Source of the DNA: Vulcanisaeta sp. MG_3 | GTDB lineage: Archaea > Thermoproteota > Thermoprotei > Thermoproteales > Thermocladiaceae | NCBI GenBank assembly: GCA_001516765.1 | Contig: LOCH01000043.1 | Location: 1 to 5,260 of the forward strand | Direction: 5' to 3' | DNA: 5,260 nt | Part shown: positions 1 through 4,568 of the stretch, piece after piece | Position numbering within the stretch: position 1 is the stretch's first letter | Layout: every line of letters begins with the position of its first letter | Notes under the pieces: model-generated | Told to the model about the DNA's origin: nothing | Database searches by the model: none | What the model saw: the letters and a program-made list of their open reading frames with translations, nothing else | Translations under genes and position numbers: made by a program

Positions 1-59
1 AGCATTGCCAGTAAGAGGCTTAGGATCGATATACCACAGCCACCAGGGCTTAATTAACG

Positions 60-70
60 CTTAATTATAT
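60..70 (+). promoter_or_regulatory. possible TATA box upstream of the first small ORF
   Basis: The AT-only run cttaattatat resembles an archaeal box A. Transcription would begin about 25 nt downstream, near 90-95, within the open frame that ends at 305. There is no start codon at the predicted start point, so the assignment is weak. Confidence 0.25.
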
Positions 71-140
71 CAATAAACCACAAACACCGCAAAACACCGT
101 TGAGGAGAGAACCCTTGCCGCCAGGACTGTTGTTTATGTT

Positions 141-305
141 ATGCTTAGATCAAGATTGCTGAGGAGGATTGATACTATAGGTTACGATAAGGCAATAATC
201 GCAGACTCAGCCATACTTAGGTACACATACGGTCTGAGCTATGATTCTGCGAAGCATGTGTTCCACAGGTTAATGATGAAAGATATGTTTAAGGTAAAGA
301 TTTAA
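141..305 (+). CDS. small helix-turn-helix-like hypothetical protein, start uncertain
   Basis: The frame is open from 54 to the TAA at 303-305 (83 codons); the first ATG is at 141, giving 54 aa. Codon choice (AGG/AGA Arg, ATA Ile, GTT Val) fits a crenarchaeal gene, so I think it is or was coding. The C-terminal half (ADSAILRYTYGLSYDSAKHV and following) alternates like a helix-turn-helix: a helix, a GLS turn, then a basic helix with a hydrophobic pattern ending HRLMMKDMFKVKI, as in winged-helix proteins. No Shine-Dalgarno precedes ATG 141. A TATA-like stretch at 60-70 would start transcription near 90-95, and a GAGGAG at 102-107 precedes a TTG at 115 that is in a different frame. The gene may therefore be 5'-degraded or frameshifted, or may use a non-standard start. 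The family was not recognised. A DNA-binding role is only inferred from the pattern. Confidence 0.45.
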   Translation: MLRSRLLRRIDTIGYDKAIIADSAILRYTYGLSYDSAKHVFHRLMMKDMFKVKI

Positions 306-307
306 TG

Positions 308-332
308 CTGCTATTGATCAATAGGCAGTTTT
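308..332 (+). terminator. dyad followed by T-run (terminator or operator)
   Basis: The left arm ctgctattga (308-317) pairs with the right arm tcaataggcag (318-328), with one bulged base. The core ctattgatcaatag (311-324) is a perfect 14-bp palindrome. TTTTA follows directly at 329. It begins 3 nt after the stop codon of the small ORF, so it may end that transcript. The absence of any loop makes a stable RNA hairpin less likely than a protein-binding dyad, and it also lies about 70 bp upstream of dsrC, where an operator could act. Confidence 0.4.
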
Positions 333-353
333 ACAAGCCACGTGCAATAACCC

Positions 354-373
354 TTATCTTAAAAGCAAGATAA
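354..373 (+). promoter_or_regulatory. dsrC promoter region with inverted repeat
   Basis: A TATA-like ttatctta (354-361) lies about 30-38 nt before the dsrC ATG, placing the transcript start near 380-385 with a very short leader. The same bases form the left arm of an exact inverted repeat, ttatctt (354-360) with aagataa (367-373), separated by aaaagc. A dyad on the box A would let a repressor block TBP. Promoter position is inferred from spacing. Confidence 0.4.
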
Positions 374-383
374 CGAAACCCTG

Positions 384-388
384 GGTGA
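384..388 (+). promoter_or_regulatory. ribosome binding site of dsrC
   Basis: GGTGA, complementary to the CACCT end of archaeal 16S rRNA, ends 4 nt before the ATG at 393. It supports that start, which also gives the normal DsrC N-terminal length. Confidence 0.55.
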
Positions 389-392
389 AAGA

Positions 393-730
393 ATGCCCAC
401 AGTAACCTGCCCAGGCGAATATGAGGTTGATGGGAAGAGGGTTGTTTTGGATGAGGATTGTTTTTTGCAGAATCCTGAGGTTTGGGATGAGAGGGTTGCT
501 GAGTGGATGGCTAAAAACCTCGAGGGTGTTCAGCAGATGACTGAGAGGCATTGGAAGGTTGTTAAGTACCTGAGACAGTACTGGGAACCTACGGCGTATG
601 CCCACCAATAAAGATGCTCCTAAAAGAAACAGGAGAAACACTCGAAGGAATCTACGAACTATTCCCCGACGGACCAGCACACGGAGCATGCAAAGTAGCA
701 GGAGCACCAAAACCAACAGGATGTGTATGA
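393..730 (+). pseudogene. dsrC: DsrC/TusE-family sulfur-carrier protein, broken by a one-base deletion
   Basis: DsrC is a small cytoplasmic sulfur carrier. In dissimilatory sulfite reduction it receives sulfur from DsrAB as a trisulfide between two C-terminal cysteines and passes it to the membrane DsrMKJOP complex. Frame one (393-611, 72 codons) has the family's DEDCFLQNPEVWDERVAEWM region and ERHWKVVKYLRQYW, then stops. A second frame from 587 to the TGA at 728 reads TYGVCPPIKMLLKETG, IYELFPDGPAHGACKVAG and PKPTGCV, which is the rest of the protein. One extra A near 586-587 joins them as W-E-T-Y-G-V, giving 112 aa, a normal length, with redox Cys100 and penultimate Cys111 (C-X10-C). As written, the translated product lacks both redox cysteines. 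Whether the deletion is real or a sequencing error cannot be told here. Identity as DsrC is firm. Codon use is blockwise uneven (see findings). No dsrAB lies within the window. Confidence 0.9.
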
Positions 731-751
731 TAGGTTGAACGAAAATTTAAT

Positions 752-790
752 TAAAACATTGTTTTTATAATGAACTCACTTAAAATGTTT
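752..790. terminator. AT-rich convergent terminator region between dsrC and the winged-helix gene
   Basis: The plus strand has gtttttat at 761-768 downstream of dsrC. The minus strand has short T-runs at about 784-781 and 755-752 downstream of the winged-helix gene. Archaeal termination typically uses such T-runs. Imperfect arms aaacatt (754-760) and aatgttt (784-790) flank the region, but the 23-nt loop makes a functional hairpin doubtful. Confidence 0.35.
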
Positions 791-1047
791 CACAATTTTC
801 TATAAACCTCTCTTCCTTTCTCAGTTAGGTAGATTATTGTTGAGTAACCCACAATCTCAAGTCTAACAAGTCCCGCATCCTCTAACCTATATAGTGAATC
901 CATGGCATCATTAACGCTAACGCCTGCGATTCTCAACCTTTCCGATATCTCCTCCAACTTAATATTGTCCTGTCCTTTATGGTCGCAGTAATCACCAACA
1001 ATCCTCAATACAAGCCTATCTCTCTCGCTTAATTCCATGCCTGACAT
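790..1047 (-). CDS. winged-helix DNA-binding protein (85 aa)
   Basis: This is a probable small transcription regulator of the archaeal winged-helix type. The pattern is helix 1 at about residues 7-22 (ERDRLVLRIVGDYC), helix 2 at 30-38 (KLEEISERL), a turn, recognition helix 3 at 44-57 (SVNDAMDSLYRLEDAG), and a two-strand wing with closing helix at 60-85 (LVRLEIVGYSTIIYLTEKGR). It has no ligand-binding domain, so it may act as a simple dimeric repressor. The start ATG (1045-1047) has no Shine-Dalgarno but lies about 24 nt after a TATA-like box on the minus strand, the pattern of leaderless archaeal genes; ATG at codon 4 is an alternative. It converges on the broken dsrC and is divergent from the aldo/keto reductase gene, so control of either is possible but not shown. 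The specific family was not recognised. Confidence 0.8.
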   Translation of the reverse strand: MSGMELSERDRLVLRIVGDYCDHKGQDNIKLEEISERLRIAGVSVNDAMDSLYRLEDAGLVRLEIVGYSTIIYLTEKGREVYRKL

Positions 1048-1070
1048 ACATAATAATCTAACGGCTCGGC

Positions 1071-1082
1071 ATTAAATTTTTT
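1071..1082 (-). promoter_or_regulatory. TATA box of the winged-helix gene
   Basis: On the minus strand aaaaaatttaat is followed by 23 nt and then the ATG at 1047. Its centre lies about 29 nt before the start codon, as expected for a leaderless archaeal transcript. Confidence 0.5.
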
Positions 1083-1201
1083 CGCACTATAAATTAATAT
1101 TAATCAATGCGTTTTAATACATTTATATTATTGAATTTTATAAAAACTTAATGAATAAAACATTGAAAGCATGACTCTTACTTATCACCAACCGACAATT
1201 G

Positions 1202-1209
1202 CTTTATAA
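1202..1209 (+). promoter_or_regulatory. TATA box of the aldo/keto reductase gene
   Basis: The sequence ctttataa has its centre about 27 nt before the ATG at 1233, and no Shine-Dalgarno lies between them. This predicts transcription starting at or within a base or two of the ATG (leaderless). The remaining 1083-1200 stretch is very AT-rich, with AT-only palindromes (for example 1093-1104) of low information. Confidence 0.6.
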
Positions 1210-1232
1210 ACCAATGAATACAACTTATCACA

Positions 1233-2066
1233 ATGAGTTTAATGAGGGATACTAAGTACATAAAGTCCATCAACGGTAAGGTTTCCGCGATTGGAATGGG
1301 CACCTGGGGTATTGGCGGTGGCTATTGGAGCCCAGACTATAGTGGGGATGATGAGTGGGTTAGGGTGTTGAGGGAGGGCATTGGGCTTGGTATGACACTT
1401 ATAGACACCGCCGAGATGTACGGCGGCGGGCACACAGAGGAAATTGTTGGTAGGTCCATAAAGGGATTTCCACGTGAGGAGCTGTTCATCGTTAGTAAGG
1501 TTTGGCCTAACCATGCCAGGTACGATGACGTCCTTAGGTCAGCTAGAGCTAGTGCTAATAGGTTGGGTACGTACATAGACCTATACCTACTCCATTGGCC
1601 TGCCCCTGAGGTTCCAATTTGCGAGACTATGAGGGCTATGGAGAGGTTGGTTGATGATGGTGTGATCCGGTTCTTCGGCCTTAGTAATTTTGATGTTAAT
1701 GGTATTGAGGAGGCTAGATCATGTCTCAGCAAATACGACGTTGCTGCTGTTGAGAATAGGTACAGCCTACTTCATAGGGTTGATGAGAGTTCGGTAATAC
1801 CCTACGTCCAGAGGAATGGGATGCTCTACCTGGCATACACGCCGATTGAGAAGGGTGCCTTTTCCAACAATGAGTTTCTCATGGGTATTGGTAAGAAGTA
1901 TGGTAAGACTGCGATCCAGGTTGTGCTTAATTGGTACGTGGGTATTGACAACCTAGTCCCAATCCCCAAGGCTGGTAGGGTCGAGCATGTGAGGGAGAAT
2001 GCTGGTGCCATGGGTTGGAGGTTGAGTAGGGATGATTGGGAGTTGATAAGTAATCACTTTCATTGA
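1233..2066 (+). CDS. aldo/keto reductase
   Basis: This is a cytoplasmic NAD(P)H-dependent oxidoreductase of the aldo/keto reductase superfamily, which reduces carbonyls to alcohols or the reverse; the substrate cannot be read from the sequence. All four catalytic residues are present: Asp58 in LIDTAEMYGGG, Tyr63 of the same motif, Lys89 in FIVSKVWP and His121 in DLYLLHWP. Further family marks are IGMGTWGIGG (20-29), GVIRFFGLSNF (143-153), ENRYSLLHR (174-182) and the cofactor-phosphate-binding loop VPIPKAGRVEHVREN (242-256). The length of 277 aa is typical. The ATG at 1233 fits the leaderless promoter; Met4 is a weaker choice. The gene stands alone, 45 nt before a separately promoted membrane-protein gene, so an operon is unlikely. 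The subfamily resembles bacterial and archaeal 2,5-diketo-gluconate-reductase/YafB-like enzymes, but that assignment is tentative. Confidence 0.93.
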   Translation: MSLMRDTKYIKSINGKVSAIGMGTWGIGGGYWSPDYSGDDEWVRVLREGIGLGMTLIDTAEMYGGGHTEEIVGRSIKGFPREELFIVSKVWPNHARYDDVLRSARASANRLGTYIDLYLLHWPAPEVPICETMRAMERLVDDGVIRFFGLSNFDVNGIEEARSCLSKYDVAAVENRYSLLHRVDESSVIPYVQRNGMLYLAYTPIEKGAFSNNEFLMGIGKKYGKTAIQVVLNWYVGIDNLVPIPKAGRVEHVRENAGAMGWRLSRDDWELISNHFH

Positions 2067-2080
2067 ATTGGGTAGTAATT

Positions 2081-2089
2081 AATTTAAAG
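2081..2089 (+). promoter_or_regulatory. TATA box of the membrane-anchored protein gene
   Basis: The sequence aatttaaag has its centre about 27 nt before the ATG at 2112, with no Shine-Dalgarno in between. It indicates a leaderless transcript separate from the preceding reductase gene. Confidence 0.5.
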
Positions 2090-2111
2090 TACCGACTTAC
2101 TAGGGCGTTAA

Positions 2112-2834
2112 ATGACGAAGCCCTTAATCATAGTGGCCATTGCATTAATAACCCTAGTAACTGGATTATTATTACTCCCTCAGTCGTTAACAGGTAATGG
2201 GGAGACTATTGTGTGCATTAATGGAACATTAAGTGGAATGAGAACATGCGTATTTCCCGGTTACGTGACAATCACGAATTACGTGCATGGTGACGCTTTG
2301 GTATCAATAAATGGAGGAGGTCCTACACCGTTAGCCAATGGGTCGGTCATAGCCCACGTTATCACCTACATACCCGTGATTAAGCATTTAGTACTTAGTA
2401 ATAGGAGCCAGGTAATATTCGACATATTCAACCCAACGGGTAAGTGGGTTAATATAACATTACCTGGGAAGTGTTTCTTAACATTGAATGTGACAATACT
2501 TGGTAGTGGTTATATCTCGGTAACAGCCATAAGTAATAATGGAACTATAACCTACACACCCTACACGTACTCCCTAGTAACCAATACAGTAGCCAACAAT
2601 GACCTGGACATATACGTAAAGCCCGCCATACCCCTATCATGTCCGTGTATAAATACAATAACGGTGGTGTCAATAAATGGGACATGCACTGAAACAAACA
2701 CTGCCATAATAGAGGCCGTAGCCCATATAAACAAGGTGAAGATTAACTGGGCATTATTAATCATCTCGGTGGTGTTGATATCGTTATCGGCAATAATCTT
2801 TGTAATAAATACGGCGTTATCTCGACATGCATGA
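2112..2834 (+). CDS. membrane-anchored extracytoplasmic protein, probably N-glycosylated
   Basis: This is a 240-aa protein of unknown function. It has a hydrophobic N-terminal segment (residues 4-22, KPLIIVAIALITLVTGLLLL), which is a signal peptide or anchor, and a C-terminal transmembrane helix (about 213-234) followed by a short basic tail (SRHA). The roughly 190 residues between are rich in Thr, Asn, Ile and Val, as in surface beta-sandwich domains. They contain seven N-glycosylation sequons (Asn37, 76, 97, 114, 126, 143, 189) and six cysteines (35, 46, 121, 177, 179, 192), which could form disulfides outside the cell. I infer a cell-surface or pseudoperiplasmic location with the C-terminus inside. 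No enzymatic motif is visible. The upstream reductase and downstream small gene have their own promoters, so context gives no role. No family was recognised; a pilin or S-layer-associated component is possible but unproven. Confidence 0.8.
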   Translation: MTKPLIIVAIALITLVTGLLLLPQSLTGNGETIVCINGTLSGMRTCVFPGYVTITNYVHGDALVSINGGGPTPLANGSVIAHVITYIPVIKHLVLSNRSQVIFDIFNPTGKWVNITLPGKCFLTLNVTILGSGYISVTAISNNGTITYTPYTYSLVTNTVANNDLDIYVKPAIPLSCPCINTITVVSINGTCTETNTAIIEAVAHINKVKINWALLIISVVLISLSAIIFVINTALSRHA

Positions 2835-2859
2835 CTGCTGAAGTTAGGTAATAAGACAT

Positions 2860-2878
2860 TTTAAGTAGTTTACTTAAA
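2860..2878 (+). promoter_or_regulatory. promoter with perfect dyad upstream of the 45-aa gene
   Basis: The arms tttaagta (2860-2867) and tacttaaa (2871-2878) are exact reverse complements around a gtt spacer. The left arm overlaps a TATA-like ttttaag about 27 nt before the ATG at 2889. The position suggests box A plus a dimer-binding operator. No Shine-Dalgarno lies before the ATG (gggctcattg). Confidence 0.4.
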
Positions 2879-2888
2879 GGGCTCATTG

Positions 2889-3026
2889 ATGCCAGGTATA
2901 AATGAGTTGGTTCAGGAGGAGTCGAAGAAGATAGTGAATAAGTACCTTGGTCAGATCAATGATAGGATTAACAAGGCCAAGGAGGAGTTGATGAAGAAGG
3001 TTGAGGAAATTAAATCCATTAAATAA
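2889..3026 (+). CDS. 45-aa charged helical protein, possible coiled coil
   Basis: This short gene runs from the ATG at 2889 to the TAA at 3024-3026. The product begins MPGINELVQEESKKIVNKY and ends VEEIKSIK. It is almost entirely predicted helix, with alternating Glu/Lys/Gln and hydrophobics at heptad-like spacing (Ile23, Ile27, Ala30, Leu34, Val38, Ile41), and contains no Cys, Trp, His or Phe. Codon use (AAG, GAG, AGG, GTT) matches its neighbours, which supports true coding. Its stop lies 4 nt from the stop of atpC on the opposite strand. The helix resembles the N-terminal coils of A-ATPase peripheral-stalk subunits (E/H). Its position beside atpC and the H/G-like gene makes an accessory ATPase role a reasonable guess, but the opposite orientation argues against co-transcription. 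No family was recognised with certainty. Confidence 0.6.
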   Translation: MPGINELVQEESKKIVNKYLGQINDRINKAKEELMKKVEEIKSIK

Positions 3027-3030
3027 TAGC

Positions 3031-4098
3031 TCAAATAACAGGCCCATAAAGTTTCGCGATAAAATCTCTAGGTAATCCCTCAAGGTATGCATTCAGCAAT
3101 GCAATGACTAGCTCACCCTCAGTGAACTTGAGGTGGGCGGCGGCTAAGGCTGCTCCTGGTGAGAATTCCGTGAATAATGATAATATGTATTCCTCAAGAT
3201 TATGTGCGAATTTGTAACTGAACGAACCAAGGTACTGGACAAGAAGCCTCAGGTCTGATGAACCGGCGACCTTTATTAATTCATCCATTGCTGGAAACAC
3301 GGCAGCCACCTCCTCGAGTATCCTGGTTGGTGACTCGCCGTATATCTTAAGTGCGGTGGATGCAACAGGTCCTGAACGTATCATTAACTCATTAATTACC
3401 TCCTGCGGTAAACCCCATAGTTTACCCCTAAGGATTATGTTGATGTTGTAATAATCAATGATATTGCGTATGAACCTGCTCACTGACTCATCAATCCTCG
3501 TTAATCTCGATAAATACTCTATGAATGCCTTATCAATTAATGTGTCTAGCAACATGGTTGAGTATTGCGTAAACTGCTTACTAACCTTTAGGAATATTTC
3601 TAAAGCGGCACCTGCTGGGTGGCGCATCTCAAGTAACCTATTACGAAGATCTTCCAAATCCCTGACACCCATCAATACCGCCAATATGTGCCTTCTACCA
3701 AGCTCCTCCTCAACGGCTACGTTGATCAAACCCTCCATAGAGCTCCTCTCAAGCTCCCTCATTAATGACTTGGCGATCGCCTTTACGTTCTCAAGCTCGA
3801 ACCTGATTAGGTATGATCTCAATGCTGTAGATGCTGGCTCGGGGACTGAGAAGGCTAGTGCGCTCAATAATTTAATGATGTGTGTTCTAATTTCATTTGT
3901 TATCTGAGCCTCGGTGGAAGCCTTACCAAGCCTTTCTGTGACTTCCCCATAATCGGTACCCTTGAGCGCATTGAATGCATCATCGATTGTTGGGGCTAGT
4001 ATTAGTGCATTGAGTTCATTCTTTGTTAGGTATCGTGACCTCAAGCCCCTAACCCTCGGGCCCAGGGGTGTTAACCTAATAACGTAAGTACCTGGCAT
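3031..4098 (-). CDS. atpC: A-type (V-type) ATP synthase subunit C
   Basis: Subunit C (AC39/d family) is the all-helical socket that couples the central rotor axle (D/F) to the membrane c-ring of the archaeal ATP synthase, on the cytoplasmic face. The 355-aa product is of usual length. Family-like features are an N-terminal helix pair starting RVRGLRSRYLTKNEL (16-29), the helix RSYLIRFELENVKAIAKSL (94-112), LLDTLIDKAFIEYL (183-196), DYYNINIILRGKLWGLP (215-231), and the C-terminal KFTEGELVIALLNAYLEGLP (324-343) with a final DFIAKLYG. These correspond to the threefold repeated helical modules of AC39 proteins. The ATG at 4098 is 5 nt after the stop of the H/G-like gene, and a GGTGAG within that gene's last codons serves as its ribosome binding site, indicating a translationally coupled operon. 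The catalytic A/B subunit genes are not in this window. Confidence 0.9.
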   Translation of the reverse strand: MPGTYVIRLTPLGPRVRGLRSRYLTKNELNALILAPTIDDAFNALKGTDYGEVTERLGKASTEAQITNEIRTHIIKLLSALAFSVPEPASTALRSYLIRFELENVKAIAKSLMRELERSSMEGLINVAVEEELGRRHILAVLMGVRDLEDLRNRLLEMRHPAGAALEIFLKVSKQFTQYSTMLLDTLIDKAFIEYLSRLTRIDESVSRFIRNIIDYYNINIILRGKLWGLPQEVINELMIRSGPVASTALKIYGESPTRILEEVAAVFPAMDELIKVAGSSDLRLLVQYLGSFSYKFAHNLEEYILSLFTEFSPGAALAAAHLKFTEGELVIALLNAYLEGLPRDFIAKLYGPVI

Positions 4099-4103
4099 CC
4101 TCC

Positions 4104-4430
4104 CTACTCACCGATTAATGCCTTAATCACTTCATCAACGGTCTTATCTATTGCATTGTTAATCTTCCTCCTGAACTCCTCAATATCCTTATGTAGGTTC
4201 TCTGAGTATTTGCGTACCTCCTCCTCAACCTCCCTACTCCTGTTCTCCCTATATTCATTGATTAACCTCTTTATGTAATCCTCAACCTCACCCTGAACCT
4301 TAACCCTAACCTCACCTATTAACCTGGAAATCTCCGCGTCCTCATTATCCCTCAGCTTATACACCTCGTCAACCTTACTATCAATCTTCCTAAGGGTCTC
4401 ATAAAGTCGCTCTAACGACACAAGGGTCAA
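4104..4430 (-). CDS. coiled-coil protein, probable A-ATPase peripheral-stalk subunit H/G
   Basis: The product is 105-108 aa, nearly all helix and highly charged. It has repeated Glu/Arg/Lys with Leu, Ile and Val at heptad positions over about residues 5-100, for example KVQGEVEDYIKRLINEYREN and YSENLHKDIEEFRRKINNAI. No Cys is present and there is no globular domain like that of subunit E. Length, composition and position directly before atpC match subunit H (AhaH/G), which pairs with E to form the stator stalk. Two starts compete: TTG at 4428-4430, immediately after an in-frame TGA, and GTG at 4419-4421. A TATA-like gtttttaagg (4450-4441, minus) would start transcription near 4420, so the GTG with a leaderless transcript (105 aa) is the better fit. 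Coiled-coil proteins converge in sequence, so family identity rests partly on the neighbour. Confidence 0.7.
   Translation of the reverse strand: MTLVSLERLYETLRKIDSKVDEVYKLRDNEDAEISRLIGEVRVKVQGEVEDYIKRLINEYRENRSREVEEEVRKYSENLHKDIEEFRRKINNAIDKTVDEVIKALIGE
4107..4112 (-). promoter_or_regulatory. ribosome binding site of atpC inside the upstream gene
   Basis: On the minus strand GGTGAG forms the last two sense codons of the H/G-like gene, followed by TAG and ggagg, with the atpC ATG 8 nt after GGTGAG. A second GGGAGG touches the ATG and is too close to act alone. The arrangement suits translational coupling. Confidence 0.6.
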
Positions 4431-4440
4431 TCATTATGCA

Positions 4441-4450
4441 CCTTAAAAAC
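4441..4450 (-). promoter_or_regulatory. TATA box of the atpH-like/atpC operon
   Basis: On the minus strand gtttttaagg has its centre about 26 nt before the GTG at 4421. The spacing favours a leaderless start at GTG over the upstream TTG. Confidence 0.4.
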
Positions 4451-4455
4451 ATTAT

Positions 4456-4526
4456 TGCTTATGCCTTACGTGGGTCTGTGTATGTATTCAATTAATTACT
4501 ATTAAATTCAAAAATCTGCATAAGCA
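4456..4526. repeat. 9-bp inverted repeat in the divergent promoter region
   Basis: The sequence tgcttatgc (4456-4464) and gcataagca (4518-4526) are exact reverse complements 53 bp apart, between the box A elements of the two divergent transcripts. It could hold two operator half-sites or sites for a looping regulator, or be chance in a 138-bp region. Confidence 0.3.
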
Positions 4527-4536
4527 TGGATTCAAC

Positions 4537-4544
4537 AATTTAAA
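4537..4544 (+). promoter_or_regulatory. TATA box of the PsiE-family gene
   Basis: The sequence aatttaaa has its centre about 28 nt before the ATG at 4569, with no Shine-Dalgarno between them, again predicting a nearly leaderless message. The same core precedes the gene at 2112. Confidence 0.5.
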
Positions 4545-4568
4545 CCCCTAAGTGCACAGGTTCGACAT

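Noticed and set aside
1..57. Possible 3' tail of a plus-strand gene (18 codons ending TAA at 55-57), or a minus-strand frame reading KPWWLWYIDPKPLTGNA
   Set aside because: Both frames are open to the window edge but too short to judge; the minus frame has no start codon after its stop at 61-63, and neither gave a recognisable family.
585..589. Programmed minus-1 ribosomal frameshifting in dsrC
   Set aside because: The join would be perfect, but tgg-gaa does not allow tandem re-pairing and no downstream structure was evident; mutation or sequencing error is simpler.
354..716. 120-aa minus-strand frame, very rich in Leu, Val and Arg
   Set aside because: It lies antisense to both frames of dsrC, whose conserved protein explains the region.
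1083..1150. AT-only palindromes such as attaatattaat and ttttataaaa
   Set aside because: They carry little information in very AT-rich DNA and are expected by chance.
1048..1232. C/D-box or other small RNA, or tRNA, in the intergenic region
   Set aside because: No paired C and D boxes, cloverleaf or GC-rich island was seen, which would be expected for a structured RNA in a hyperthermophile.
1239..2011. Three minus-strand frames of 61-131 aa across the reductase gene
   Set aside because: They are antisense shadows of the strongly supported aldo/keto reductase, with no promoter or family pattern.
2883..3092. 69-aa minus-strand frame over the end of atpC and the 45-aa gene
   Set aside because: It is Leu-rich with no start signal, and is explained as a shadow of the 45-aa gene and the atpC end.
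3458..3907. 149-aa plus-strand frame within the atpC region
   Set aside because: It is antisense to atpC; the Ser/Leu/Asn-rich composition is typical of a reverse-frame shadow.
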